From contig NZ_CAJLKP010000001.1 in assembly GCF_905207245.1 (NCBI RefSeq), positions 62,001-126,000 on the forward strand: a stretch of 64,000 nucleotides of DNA. The letters run 5' to 3'. This DNA comes from an uncultured Bacteroides sp. (GTDB lineage Bacteria; Bacteroidota; Bacteroidia; Bacteroidales; Bacteroidaceae). The translations under genes were made by a program, and so were the position numbers. Positions 9,566 through 17,464 of the stretch are shown here, piece after piece. The notes under the pieces were generated by a model. It worked only from the letters and a program-made list of their open reading frames with translations. It was not told where the DNA came from and ran no database searches. Position 1 is the stretch's first letter. The number at the start of each line of letters is the position of its first letter.

Positions 9566-10792
9566 ATGGCGACTGTAAAAGTAAAATTCAGAAAATCATC
9601 GGTGAAAGGAAAAGCCGGTACTATCTATTATCAGCTATGCCACAAGCAGAGCAACAAGCAGATAACCACCCGAATGCATGTGCTTTCTCAATGGTGGGAT
9701 GCAGAAAAGGAAACATTTATAAGTGAAGCGGACAATAGTGGAATGTCAGCCCGCTACCAACGTCAAATAGAGAAAGACTTGCATTGCATCCGTCGGATTC
9801 TATGCGAATGGGACGGAATGGGGAAAGACTACACTTTAGCGGACGTCATTGCCCGCTTTCATGCTCAGGATGAAAACGAAGACACAATGCTGTCCTGTTT
9901 GGCAGCTCTGGTCGATGAGTTTAAAAACGACGAGCGATGGGGGAATGCCCGTAATTTGCAACGTGCAACGAACAGCTTTTCAGGCTTTTTGGGAGGTCTG
10001 GATATTCCCTTCGAGCAAGTGGATGAAAAGCTTATCATGGAGTATGAGCAATGGCTCCGGGCACGAAAGGTGAGCAAGAATAGCAGTTCTTTTTATATGC
10101 GGACTTTGCGTTCTGCCTATAATAAAGTGATAAGCACGAAGCAATGGGAACAGACGTATCCCTTTCGGAATGTTTATACCGGCGTGGAACGAACTCGCAA
10201 ACGTGCTGTGCGTGAGGACGTCATGGTTTGTTTGCAAAAACTGGATCTGGCGCGTTCTGCTCCACTGGCCTTCTCACGCGACTTGTTTATCTTCAGCTAT
10301 TGCACCCGTGGAATGGCCTTCGTAGATATTGCCTATCTAAAGAAAGAAAACATAAACGGAGGAGTGCTTAGCTATGTCCGCCACAAGACAGGACAACGCC
10401 TCACCGTACGTATAGAACCTCTTATTGAGGAGATTATCAAACGCTACGAATCGTCCGTACGCAATAGTCCTTATCTTTTTCCTATCATTACCTCCAATGA
10501 TCCCGAAGAAGCTTTTCGACAATATCAGACGGCACTGGGCTATCATAACCGAAAGTTGAAGAAACTGGGGAAGTTGACAGGAGAAAACCTACGCCTCTCT
10601 TCCTATACTGCAAGGCATAGTTGGGCGACGATTGCACGCAACCATAACGTCCCGTTATCCGTCATTAGTGCAGGCATGGGACATACTTCCGAAAAGACCA
10701 CGCTCATATACTTGGAGTCTGTAGAAAATTTGCTGATAGATAAAGCAAATGAAGGTATTCTGAAGGCTTTATGTCGTAACGTTTCTAAGTAA
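9566..10792 (+). CDS. Tyrosine recombinase (site-specific integrase/invertase) of the capsule promoter switch
   Basis: This 408-residue protein has the three-part layout of Bacteroidales tyrosine recombinases: an N-terminal arm-type DNA-binding domain (about 1-70), a SAM-like core-binding domain (about 110-205) and a catalytic domain (about 215-400). Catalytic residues visible are R248 (CTRGM), K274 (RHKTGQ), R350 with H351 (YTARHSW), H373 (GMGHTS) and nucleophile Y382 (LIYLESV). The position usually held by the first His of HxxR is Tyr, as is common in Bacteroidetes members. The last six codons lie inside an inverted repeat that bounds the downstream promoter segment, so this enzyme is the natural candidate to invert it. 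Integrase genes next to upxY are known at other Bacteroides capsule loci. No strong promoter was found in 9463-9565. Confidence 0.93.
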   Translation: MATVKVKFRKSSVKGKAGTIYYQLCHKQSNKQITTRMHVLSQWWDAEKETFISEADNSGMSARYQRQIEKDLHCIRRILCEWDGMGKDYTLADVIARFHAQDENEDTMLSCLAALVDEFKNDERWGNARNLQRATNSFSGFLGGLDIPFEQVDEKLIMEYEQWLRARKVSKNSSSFYMRTLRSAYNKVISTKQWEQTYPFRNVYTGVERTRKRAVREDVMVCLQKLDLARSAPLAFSRDLFIFSYCTRGMAFVDIAYLKKENINGGVLSYVRHKTGQRLTVRIEPLIEEIIKRYESSVRNSPYLFPIITSNDPEEAFRQYQTALGYHNRKLKKLGKLTGENLRLSSYTARHSWATIARNHNVPLSVISAGMGHTSEKTTLIYLESVENLLIDKANEGILKALCRNVSK

Positions 10793-10796
10793 GAAA
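10776..10796 (+). repeat. Left inverted repeat of the invertible segment
   Basis: This 21-nt repeat overlaps the last codons and TAA stop of the recombinase. It contains the dyad GTTTCT-N5-AGAAAC (10781-10797), which may be the recombinase core site. Its partner is 11093-11113. Confidence 0.8.
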
Positions 10797-10812
10797 CCTT
10801 AAAATTACCGCG

Positions 10813-10843
10813 CAAAGATATAACAAATAAAAGAATAAAACAA
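10813..10843 (-). promoter_or_regulatory. Bacteroides-type promoter inside the invertible segment (currently minus strand)
   Basis: On the minus strand the -7 box TATCTTTG (10820-10813) is preceded by a -33 TTG (10843-10841) with a 20-base spacer. This matches the Bacteroides consensus TTTG-N19-21-TAnnTTTG well. In the present orientation a transcript would start near 10806 and run antisense into the recombinase gene. Confidence 0.78.
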
Positions 10844-11092
10844 CATAATACTATAAATATTTGTTTATACTTGTACTTTAAAACCAGTATAAAATATTGA
10901 TTGAAAGCACAATAAGCGCTTATATGCAAGAAGAAATGAATAGATATTCAAAATAAATATGAAATAGAATTCAATAAATATATTCTAATAAAATAATCAA
11001 AAACATAGTATCGAATCTACAAAACCTAAAAAAATAGGATAAAAAATCATTCTTTATCTTACAGTATTTCAACGTTTTAAAGCATTGTACCA

Positions 11093-11113
11093 TCTCTTAC
11101 TTAGAAACGGTAC
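11093..11113 (-). repeat. Right inverted repeat of the invertible segment
   Basis: This copy is the reverse complement of 10776-10796 at 19 of 21 positions. It is framed by an extra 8-bp inverted pair ATTGTACC (11084-11091) and GGTACAAT (11109-11116), which could be recombinase arm-type symmetry. Confidence 0.78.
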
Positions 11114-11133
11114 AATTACAGGGTTACGGATGC

Positions 11134-11154
11134 CTTCTCCTGGGTCAGGAGAAG
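11134..11154 (+). promoter_or_regulatory. Leader hairpin upstream of upxY
   Basis: A perfect 9-bp stem, CTTCTCCTG (11134-11142) with CAGGAGAAG (11146-11154) and loop GGT, lies between the invertible segment and upxY. There is no T run after it, so it is not a classical terminator. UpxY proteins are known to need the leader of their own operon, so this hairpin is a plausible recruitment or pausing element. That role is inference. Confidence 0.55.
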
Positions 11155-11291
11155 TTCCGGGTTCCAAAAATCGACAGACAAAACGAAGAATTGGATTAAC
11201 CTTGCTTGCTGCGTATCAGAGTTCTTTTAAAGAGTAAAAACTCAGATGCACAGGAATGGAAGGAATATCTTTTAGGTAAGACACGACAACT

Positions 11292-11828
11292 ATGGAAGAA
11301 GTACCTTCAATCATGCATTGGTACGCATTCAAAGTCTTTTACAACAAAGTATTCGAAATAGAAGACACGCTGAATAAAGACAAAATCGAGACCTATATTC
11401 CCTGTGAAACAACTCTTGTGGAACGTAGCGGAACGAAAAAGCATGTGCGCAAGCCTATCATTTCCTCCCTTTTGTTCTTCTATTCCACAGAGAAGCAGGC
11501 ACTGGCATTGCAGCAAAAGCTGACAGACCGCGTCATCCTATATACCCATCTTGTCAATTGGCAGAAGTTACCGATAGCCATTCCCGAACGGGAGATGAAG
11601 ATTTTCATGCTTGTCACTTCCTCCGGAGAGAAAGGACTGGATTATTTGGGCGATGCCCCCATGGAGTATAGCACCGGTGAACGCGTGCTTGTGACGGATG
11701 GTCCGTTCAAAGGAGCAGAAGGTTGCATACATCGCATCAAAGGAAACCGTCGCCTGATAGTAGCCATCCAAGGCGTATGTGCAGTGGCAACTGCCTATAT
11801 TCCCCAATGCTTTCTCAGGAAGATATAA
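11292..11828 (+). CDS. UpxY-family NusG-like transcription antiterminator of the capsule operon
   Basis: This 178-residue protein has a NusG N-terminal domain (WYAFKVFYNKVFEIEDTL, about 9-110, including the conserved KPIISSLLFFY strand) and a C-terminal KOW segment (GERVLVTDGPFKGAEGCIHRIKGNRRLIVAI, about 125-160). UpxY proteins are encoded first in Bacteroides capsule operons and stop premature termination in their own long operon. The position here, just after the promoter switch and before WecA-like, Wza and Wzc genes, fits exactly. ATG codons at 11292 and 11313 are both possible starts. No UpxZ gene, the usual partner that inhibits other loci, follows. Confidence 0.9.
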   Translation: MEEVPSIMHWYAFKVFYNKVFEIEDTLNKDKIETYIPCETTLVERSGTKKHVRKPIISSLLFFYSTEKQALALQQKLTDRVILYTHLVNWQKLPIAIPEREMKIFMLVTSSGEKGLDYLGDAPMEYSTGERVLVTDGPFKGAEGCIHRIKGNRRLIVAIQGVCAVATAYIPQCFLRKI

Positions 11829-11858
11829 TACATTACATTTAAAATAAATTCTTCATAC

Positions 11859-12956
11859 ATGACAATCTACCTTTTTGAAACTTTGGCAGCATTCGCCGTC
11901 AGTTGCCTGCTCAGTGCAATGATTATCCCCAAGATATCACTGGTAGCCTTCAAACGGAGACTTTTCGATCCGCAGAGTGACCGAAAGTTACACACGGTAC
12001 CCATTCCCCGCCTAGGCGGAATAGCTTTTTTTCCATGCATCGCCGTACCCATTTCGCTCATCATTGCCTGTCACAATCTCTGCACGGACAGCAACTTGCT
12101 CTGTTGGGAACAATCCACCTGTTTGCTCACCATGTTCAGTTGCCTCTTTATACTCTATCTGATGGGAATGAAAGACGACCTGATAGGCATGCGCTACCGC
12201 GCAAAGTTTGTCATCCAGACACTTTGCGGCCTCCTGTTGGTTGCCTCCGGTTTTTGCTTCAATAATCTTTATGGACTGTTCGGCATACACGAGTTGCCCT
12301 ACTACGTAGGCGTACCATTCACAGTCCTCATCATTGTCTATATTATGAATGCAATCAATCTGATAGATGGCATAGACGGTCTGGCTTCCGGGCTGAGCAT
12401 GATAGCGTTCTTCGCTTTCGGTTGTATGTTCGTTTATTTGCGCTGGTGGTTATATGCTTTCATCTCCTTTGCTGCCTTGGGCGTGCTGATACCCTTCTTC
12501 TATTATAATATGTTCGGACAGGCCCACCGGGGGCGGAAAGTGTTCATGGGAGATACCGGTTCACTGACCATCGGCCTGCTACTGGCTGTTATGGCCATTC
12601 ATCTCAGCATGTTCGATCCTGTCAAAGAAGACATTTTCCCCGGTGCCATCGTGACGGCTTTTTCCTTCCTGCTGGTACCGATGCTGGATGTAGTCCGGGT
12701 AGTACTCCATCGCCTACGCAACCATAAGCCTCCGTTTCTTCCCGACAAGAATCATATCCATCATAAATTCATCGCCTTGGGAATGTCACAACACCGGGCC
12801 TTGGGCTTCATACTGAGCATTGCCTGGATTTTTATCATAGTCAATACAATCCTGGCCTCTTATCTATCCGTCACCGTACTGTTCCTGCTGGACGTGGCGG
12901 TGTGGACGTCAATGCACTTCTACATTACAGCAAAAATCTTGAAGAAACAGAACTAA
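11859..12956 (+). CDS. WecA/MraY-family undecaprenyl-phosphate glycosyl-1-phosphate transferase
   Basis: This 365-residue polytopic membrane protein has about ten hydrophobic segments and the polyprenyl-phosphate HexNAc-1-P transferase motifs: KDDLIGMRYRAKF (acidic pair), AINLIDGIDGLASGLS, FMGDTGSLTIGLL and the His-rich loop DKNHIHHKF. Such enzymes transfer a sugar-1-phosphate (often HexNAc-1-P) to undecaprenyl phosphate on the cytoplasmic face and begin repeat-unit assembly. It lies 30 bases after upxY, which suits the initiating enzyme of the capsule. The exact sugar cannot be read from the sequence. Confidence 0.9.
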   Translation: MTIYLFETLAAFAVSCLLSAMIIPKISLVAFKRRLFDPQSDRKLHTVPIPRLGGIAFFPCIAVPISLIIACHNLCTDSNLLCWEQSTCLLTMFSCLFILYLMGMKDDLIGMRYRAKFVIQTLCGLLLVASGFCFNNLYGLFGIHELPYYVGVPFTVLIIVYIMNAINLIDGIDGLASGLSMIAFFAFGCMFVYLRWWLYAFISFAALGVLIPFFYYNMFGQAHRGRKVFMGDTGSLTIGLLLAVMAIHLSMFDPVKEDIFPGAIVTAFSFLLVPMLDVVRVVLHRLRNHKPPFLPDKNHIHHKFIALGMSQHRALGFILSIAWIFIIVNTILASYLSVTVLFLLDVAVWTSMHFYITAKILKKQN

Positions 12957-12989
12957 AGAAATTAATATTTTATACTCTATAATTAAAAT

Positions 12990-13784
12990 ATGAAGAATCA
13001 TCTTTTACACCTATTCTTTTCGTTGGCGTTACTAACTTCATGCAACACATCAAAAGAGATAATCTATTTTCAGGATGTACAGGTCAACAATCCCGAAGCA
13101 GTGGCCCCGCCCCAAGATATCACCGTGCAACCCAAGGACCAGATATCCATCGTAGTGTCGAGCAAGGACCCCGAACTGGCGGCTTTGTTCAACCTGACCC
13201 GTGTGCAATACAGGGCAGGCTCCACAGACCAGAATAGCGGCAATAGTAGCGGAGAGATTTCCGGCTATACGCTGGATGACAAGGGTGATATTGACTTCCC
13301 AGTATTGGGAAGCCTCACCGTGGCAGGTATGACCCGGAGCCAGATTGCCGCGCTGGTGAAGCAAAGGCTGAAGGAGGAAAATCTGGTAAACGACCCGGTG
13401 GTCACCGTGGAATTCATGAACCTCAGTTTCTCCGTTCTGGGCGAAGTGAAAACTCCCGGAAAGTACAGCATTTCAAAAGACTATATAACCTTGTTGGAAG
13501 CTATCAGCATGGCCGGAGACCTGACCATTTACGGCAAGCGGGACGCCATCTTCGTAATCCGCGAAGAAAAAGGAGAACGGGTGACGCACTGGGTGGATCT
13601 CCGCTCCTGTGATTTATTCAAATCTCCCGTTTATTACCTGAAACAGAACGATGTGGTGTATGTACAACCCAACAAGGTGCGTGCCGGACAATCTACACTG
13701 AATGAGAACAGTGTGAAGAGCGTAGGACTATGGATCAGTATAGGGTCGTTCCTCACCTCACTGGGAGTATTGCTGTTTAAGTAG
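12990..13784 (+). CDS. Wza-like polysaccharide export lipoprotein
   Basis: This 264-residue outer-membrane lipoprotein has lipobox LTSC (Cys18). The poly-export domain starts with ITVQPKDQISIVVSSKDPELAALFN (about 43-70) and is followed by a SLBB-type beta-grasp segment (FSVLGEVKTPGKYSI, about 150-165). A hydrophobic C-terminal helix (SVGLWISIGSFLTSLGVLLF) resembles the membrane helix of Wza barrels. It should form the outer-membrane export channel together with the Wzc encoded next. It is shorter than E. coli Wza (about 380), as is usual in Bacteroidetes. Confidence 0.92.
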   Translation: MKNHLLHLFFSLALLTSCNTSKEIIYFQDVQVNNPEAVAPPQDITVQPKDQISIVVSSKDPELAALFNLTRVQYRAGSTDQNSGNSSGEISGYTLDDKGDIDFPVLGSLTVAGMTRSQIAALVKQRLKEENLVNDPVVTVEFMNLSFSVLGEVKTPGKYSISKDYITLLEAISMAGDLTIYGKRDAIFVIREEKGERVTHWVDLRSCDLFKSPVYYLKQNDVVYVQPNKVRAGQSTLNENSVKSVGLWISIGSFLTSLGVLLFK

Positions 13785-13790
13785 GAGACA

Positions 13791-13866
13791 GTTACAAGCT
13801 ACAAGCTACAAGTGCCTTTCGGAACATAGCGCAGCCACTCGTAGCTTGTAGCTCGTAGCTCGTAAC
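13791..13866. repeat. Inverted repeat built of tandem GCTACAA-type heptamers between wza and wzc
   Basis: The left arm 13791-13814 carries tandem AAGCTAC units. The right arm 13836-13866 carries the complementary units plus one extra, with some G/A changes. Folded, the arms give a stem of roughly 24 bp with a 21-base loop. It fills almost the whole gap between the two genes and may slow or process the transcript. Confidence 0.7.
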
Positions 13867-13880
13867 TAATTTATATTATT

Positions 13881-16253
13881 ATGATTGAAAAGAAAAAGCC
13901 TTCCGATGATTTTATACGGGTACAGGATTTGTGGGGAATATTTGTTCCCAAGTGGTATTGGTTCGTCGTTTCCCTGTTCATTACTCTGACTGTAGCAGTA
14001 TTATATCTGTTGAGCACTCCGCCCATTTATACCCGCACCGCCGCCATTCTCGTCAAGGATAACTCTAAAAACAGCTCTTCGACGAGTGCTATGAACGATT
14101 TTTCCGATTTGGGCATCTTCAAGTCCAATACCAACATCAACAATGAACTGCTGACGTTGAAGTCCCCCACACTAATGACCGAGGTGGTCAACCGATTGGG
14201 ATTGAACGAGAGTTTCACTGTACGCAGGGGATTAAAGAACGTCGATCTATATAAATCGGCTCCTGTCAGCGTCACGTTCACCGACAAAGTAGAAACACCA
14301 TTAAGTTTCACCATCGAATTCTCCTCAAAAGACACGTTCATCCTTTCCGAGTTTGAAGTGTCGGGAGAAAGCACAGAAGAAACTTTCTCCGCTCAAATGG
14401 GTGACTCCATACATACCTCCGCCGGAACAATGATCATATCTCCTGTGCAAGAGTTCAGCAACGCTTTTAAGGACATTCCTATCCGATACGTGCGTGGAGG
14501 CGTGCGCAATGTCGCCGACACCTATGCAAGAGAGCTGGTTGCCGAATTGGGCGACGAAAACGCCACCATCATCACCCTCAGCATCAACGACGCCTCCATC
14601 CGGAAAGCGGAAGACATCCTGAACACTCTGATCGAGGTCTATAACGAGAACTGGATTCAGGACAAGAACCAGATTGCCGTCAGCACTTCACAATTCATCA
14701 GCGACCGCCTGGGCGTTATAGAAAACGAACTGGGACATGTGGACGAAAACATCTCCAGTTACAAGAGCGAGCACCTGCTGCCCGACGTGCAGGCCGCCTC
14801 CAGCCTCTACATGGCGCAGTCCGCCGAAAACAAAAAGGAACTGTCGGCACTAAACAACCAACTCTCCACCGCTCAATATATCCGCAGGGAGTTGAATGCT
14901 AAGCAATTGGACCAGCCGTTACCAGCCAATTCCGGTATCGTCAACGCCAATATAGAAACACTCATCAGTGAATACAACAATCTGGTACTCGACCGCAACC
15001 GGTTGATAGCCAACAGTAGCGAGAAAAATCCGTTGGTAAAGAACATGGCAAACTCCCTGCAAAGCATGCAGCGCACCATCATCCAATCGGTCGATAACCT
15101 GATCGTCTCCCTGAACACCCAAATCCGCAGCATCCGCCGGCAGGAAGAAGCTACCACCAACCGGCTGGCATCCAATCCCAACCAGGCGAAATATCTGCTT
15201 TCGGTGGAACGTCAGCAAAAAGTGAAAGAGGAGCTTTATCTCTACCTGCTCCAGAAACGTGAGGAAAACGAACTCTCGCAAGCGTTCACCGCCTACAACA
15301 CCCGCCTGATTACTGCTCCGCGCGGCAGCATGTTTCCTACTGCTCCCCGCCGGATGAATATCCTGTTAGTGGCATTTGTCGTCGGGCTACTGGTTCCGGC
15401 GGTAGTCATCTTCATGAAAGAGAACATGAATACCAAAGTACGTGGTCGCAAGGATATGGAAAATCTAAGCGTGCCGCTCATAGGCGAGATTCCGCAGTGC
15501 TCCGGCACAAAAAGCAAATGGGGACTTAAGAAGCGGCAGAAGATGAATACCATTGTGGTAAATGAAGGCAACCGCAACATCATCAACGAAGCATTCCGCG
15601 TGCTGCGCTCCAACATGGACTTTATGGCAAGCAAGGACAGCAGTCAGAATGTCTTCGTGCTGACCTCGTTCAATCCCGGCAGTGGAAAGAGTTTCCTCAC
15701 CATGAACATCGCCATGAGTTTCGCCATCAAGAAGAAGCGGATTCTGGTCATCGACGGTGACTTGCGGCACGGCACCATTTCTTCCGATATCAATTCTCCG
15801 GAAAAAGGACTCAGCGACTATCTGAACAACCGGATTGAGAACTGGAGGGAAATCGTCGTCCCTCACAAGGAATACGCAAACCTGCAATTCCTCCCCATCG
15901 GTACTGTCCCTCCCAATCCTACGGAGCTGCTGGAAGACAGAAAGCTGGCTGACCTGATAACGGCTTTGAGACCAGAATATGATTATATCTTCATCGACTG
16001 TCCGCCCGTTGACATTGTGGCCGATGCGCAAATCATCGAAAAACTGGCGGACCGCACCATCTTCGTAGTCCGTTCGGGGCTACTGGACCGTGTCCTGCTT
16101 TCCGAGCTGGAAACGATGTATACCGGAAAACGGTTCAAGAACCTCTCCATGATATTGAATGGAACGGAAAACGCCGGAGGACGCTACGGATACGGCTATC
16201 GCTACGGATACCATTACGGATATGCTTCCTATTATGGAGGCAAAGGGAAATAA
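13881..16253 (+). CDS. Wzc-like polysaccharide co-polymerase / tyrosine autokinase
   Basis: This 790-residue protein has a Wzz-type N-terminal domain with a first membrane helix (about 25-47) and a long periplasmic coiled-coil region with a GNVR-like segment. The second helix is at about 490-514 (MNILLVAFVVGLLVPAVVIF). The cytoplasmic BY-kinase domain has Walker A SFNPGSGKSF (about 597-606), Walker A' RILVIDGDLRHG (about 620-631) and Walker B YDYIFIDCPP (about 700). A tyrosine cluster ends the protein (GYGYRYGYHYGYASYYGG). It controls chain length and links Wzy to Wza, with autophosphorylation of the tail reversed by a phosphatase such as the one encoded at 17465. Confidence 0.95.
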   Translation: MIEKKKPSDDFIRVQDLWGIFVPKWYWFVVSLFITLTVAVLYLLSTPPIYTRTAAILVKDNSKNSSSTSAMNDFSDLGIFKSNTNINNELLTLKSPTLMTEVVNRLGLNESFTVRRGLKNVDLYKSAPVSVTFTDKVETPLSFTIEFSSKDTFILSEFEVSGESTEETFSAQMGDSIHTSAGTMIISPVQEFSNAFKDIPIRYVRGGVRNVADTYARELVAELGDENATIITLSINDASIRKAEDILNTLIEVYNENWIQDKNQIAVSTSQFISDRLGVIENELGHVDENISSYKSEHLLPDVQAASSLYMAQSAENKKELSALNNQLSTAQYIRRELNAKQLDQPLPANSGIVNANIETLISEYNNLVLDRNRLIANSSEKNPLVKNMANSLQSMQRTIIQSVDNLIVSLNTQIRSIRRQEEATTNRLASNPNQAKYLLSVERQQKVKEELYLYLLQKREENELSQAFTAYNTRLITAPRGSMFPTAPRRMNILLVAFVVGLLVPAVVIFMKENMNTKVRGRKDMENLSVPLIGEIPQCSGTKSKWGLKKRQKMNTIVVNEGNRNIINEAFRVLRSNMDFMASKDSSQNVFVLTSFNPGSGKSFLTMNIAMSFAIKKKRILVIDGDLRHGTISSDINSPEKGLSDYLNNRIENWREIVVPHKEYANLQFLPIGTVPPNPTELLEDRKLADLITALRPEYDYIFIDCPPVDIVADAQIIEKLADRTIFVVRSGLLDRVLLSELETMYTGKRFKNLSMILNGTENAGGRYGYGYRYGYHYGYASYYGGKGK

Positions 16254-16393
16254 GACTAAATAGTGCAGTGTAGAAACATAAATTAACTATAATAGTGCAG
16301 TTAAGCACAAGAAACCGGAATCTGAATGCGTAGATAGATTAAAAATTAAGAAAATAAGCATTCTCAGATGTATAGGATAAGGCTATTTTCTGT

Positions 16394-16401
16394 TACTTTT
16401 G
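16394..16401 (+). promoter_or_regulatory. Bacteroides -7 box for the DUF1016 gene
   Basis: TACTTTTG is a full match to TAnnTTTG and lies 20 bases before the ATG at 16422. No clear -33 TTG at the usual spacing. It favours the 16422 start over 16368, which would lie upstream of the transcript start. Confidence 0.6.
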
Positions 16402-16421
16402 TACGCATTAACTTAATTGGC

Positions 16422-17417
16422 ATGAAACAGGTAGACGATATAGGCAACAATGGATTCATTGGAGAAATAAAGCAACTGCTGGAAGAGGCACGAAAACAGG
16501 TAGTTCGTCAAGTGAATACTACAATGCTGAAGACGTATTTTGAAATAGGAAAACGCATTGTGGAACAAGAACAAAAAGGAGAGGCTCAAGCCGGATATGG
16601 TAATTATCTGATAGTAGAACTCTCTAAATCTCTTTCTGCTTCCTTTGGCAAAGGTTATTCCAAACGTAATATCGAATTGATGCGACAGTTTTACCTGACA
16701 TACAAGATTACGCAATCACCGATTTCGCAATCTCTCAGTTGGACGCATTATATTCGCCTGATGAGAATCTCTGATGAGGCTGAACGCCGCTTTTACGAGA
16801 TAGAATGTGAAGCCAATCATTGGAGTGTGCGTGAACTTAACCGGCAATTTGACTCTGCCCTATACCAGCGTTTAGCACTTAGTCGTGATAAAGAAAAGGT
16901 ATTGGAGCTTTCTCGAAAAGGACAAATATTAGAAAAGCCTGAGGATGCACTGAAAGACCCTTATGTGTTGGAATTTACCGGACTTCCAGAACTGCCCTCA
17001 TACAGTGAAAAGGAGTTGGAACAAGCCTTAATTGACAAACTTCAAACATTTCTACTGGAAATGGGGAAGGGTTTTACATTTGTTGGGAGGCAAGTTCGCA
17101 TTACGATTGATGAAGACCACTATCGTGTAGATTTAGTTTTTTATAATCGTCTTCTACGTTGTTTCGTCTTACTCGACCTCAAGATTGGCCAACTAAAGCA
17201 TCAGGACTTGGGGCAGATGCAAATGTACGTCCACTATTACGACCGTTTTGTTAAATTGCCAGAGGAAAATAAGACTATCGGGATTATTTTGTGCCGTGAC
17301 AAGAAAGATGCACTGGTCGAAATCACTTTGCCCGAGGACTCGACACAAATTTTCGCAAGTCGTTATCAAACGGTGTTGCCCAGCAAGGAAGAATTGTCTA
17401 AATTGATTAAGAAATAA
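16422..17417 (+). CDS. DUF1016/YhcG-type PDDEXK nuclease family protein
   Basis: An ATG at 16368 is possible, but the -7 box at 16394 and the family N-terminus favour 16422, giving about 331 residues. The N-terminal half is helical (YFEIGKRIVEQEQKG; YSKRNIELMRQFYLTY), typical of the DUF1016 N-terminal domain. The C-terminal half is a PDDEXK-like nuclease fold with RVDLVFYNR, then LLDLKIG, where the Asp and the D-x-K pair sit as in the active site, and QMQMYVHYYD. Homologues are often found near restriction or defence genes. Its place between wzc and the cognate phosphatase gene is accessory, and no role in capsule synthesis is expected. The cellular function is unknown. Confidence 0.85.
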   Translation: MKQVDDIGNNGFIGEIKQLLEEARKQVVRQVNTTMLKTYFEIGKRIVEQEQKGEAQAGYGNYLIVELSKSLSASFGKGYSKRNIELMRQFYLTYKITQSPISQSLSWTHYIRLMRISDEAERRFYEIECEANHWSVRELNRQFDSALYQRLALSRDKEKVLELSRKGQILEKPEDALKDPYVLEFTGLPELPSYSEKELEQALIDKLQTFLLEMGKGFTFVGRQVRITIDEDHYRVDLVFYNRLLRCFVLLDLKIGQLKHQDLGQMQMYVHYYDRFVKLPEENKTIGIILCRDKKDALVEITLPEDSTQIFASRYQTVLPSKEELSKLIKK

Positions 17418-17464
17418 TCTTTTTCAAGTTCCCAGCCCTTGTTTCAATAACAGCAGTAAGATTC

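Larger units (their letters stand above)
10776..11113. promoter_or_regulatory. Predicted invertible promoter segment bounded by 21-nt inverted repeats
   Basis: The left repeat is at 10776-10796 and the right at 11093-11113. They match in inverted orientation at 19 of 21 positions, with a perfect core CGTTTCTAAGTAAG. The ~296 bp between them is AT-rich and holds no convincing gene. A near-consensus Bacteroides promoter on the minus strand (10813-10843) points toward the recombinase gene, away from upxY, and no plus-strand match to TAnnTTTG with a -33 element was found. I therefore infer that this sequence was captured in the OFF orientation for the capsule operon. Inversion would place the -7 box near 11069-11076 facing upxY. 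The left repeat contains the recombinase stop codon, which inversion would preserve. Confidence 0.8.

Noticed and set aside
9566..10792. Integrase of an integrated phage or conjugative element
   Set aside because: No structural, transfer or excision genes and no att duplications were seen; adjacency to the inverted repeats and upxY fits a promoter invertase better.
10797..11092. Possible plus-strand promoter toward upxY in the present orientation
   Set aside because: AATATTTG near 10857 and TATCTTAC near 11056 do not match TAnnTTTG and lack a -33 TTG at 19-21 bases, so no ON promoter is called.
11246..11275. Nine-codon open frame in the upxY leader
   Set aside because: No ribosome binding site and no sign of an attenuator layout; too short to support.
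13791..13866. CRISPR-like array of short repeats
   Set aside because: Units are 7 bases, in inverted arms, with no spacers and no cas genes nearby.
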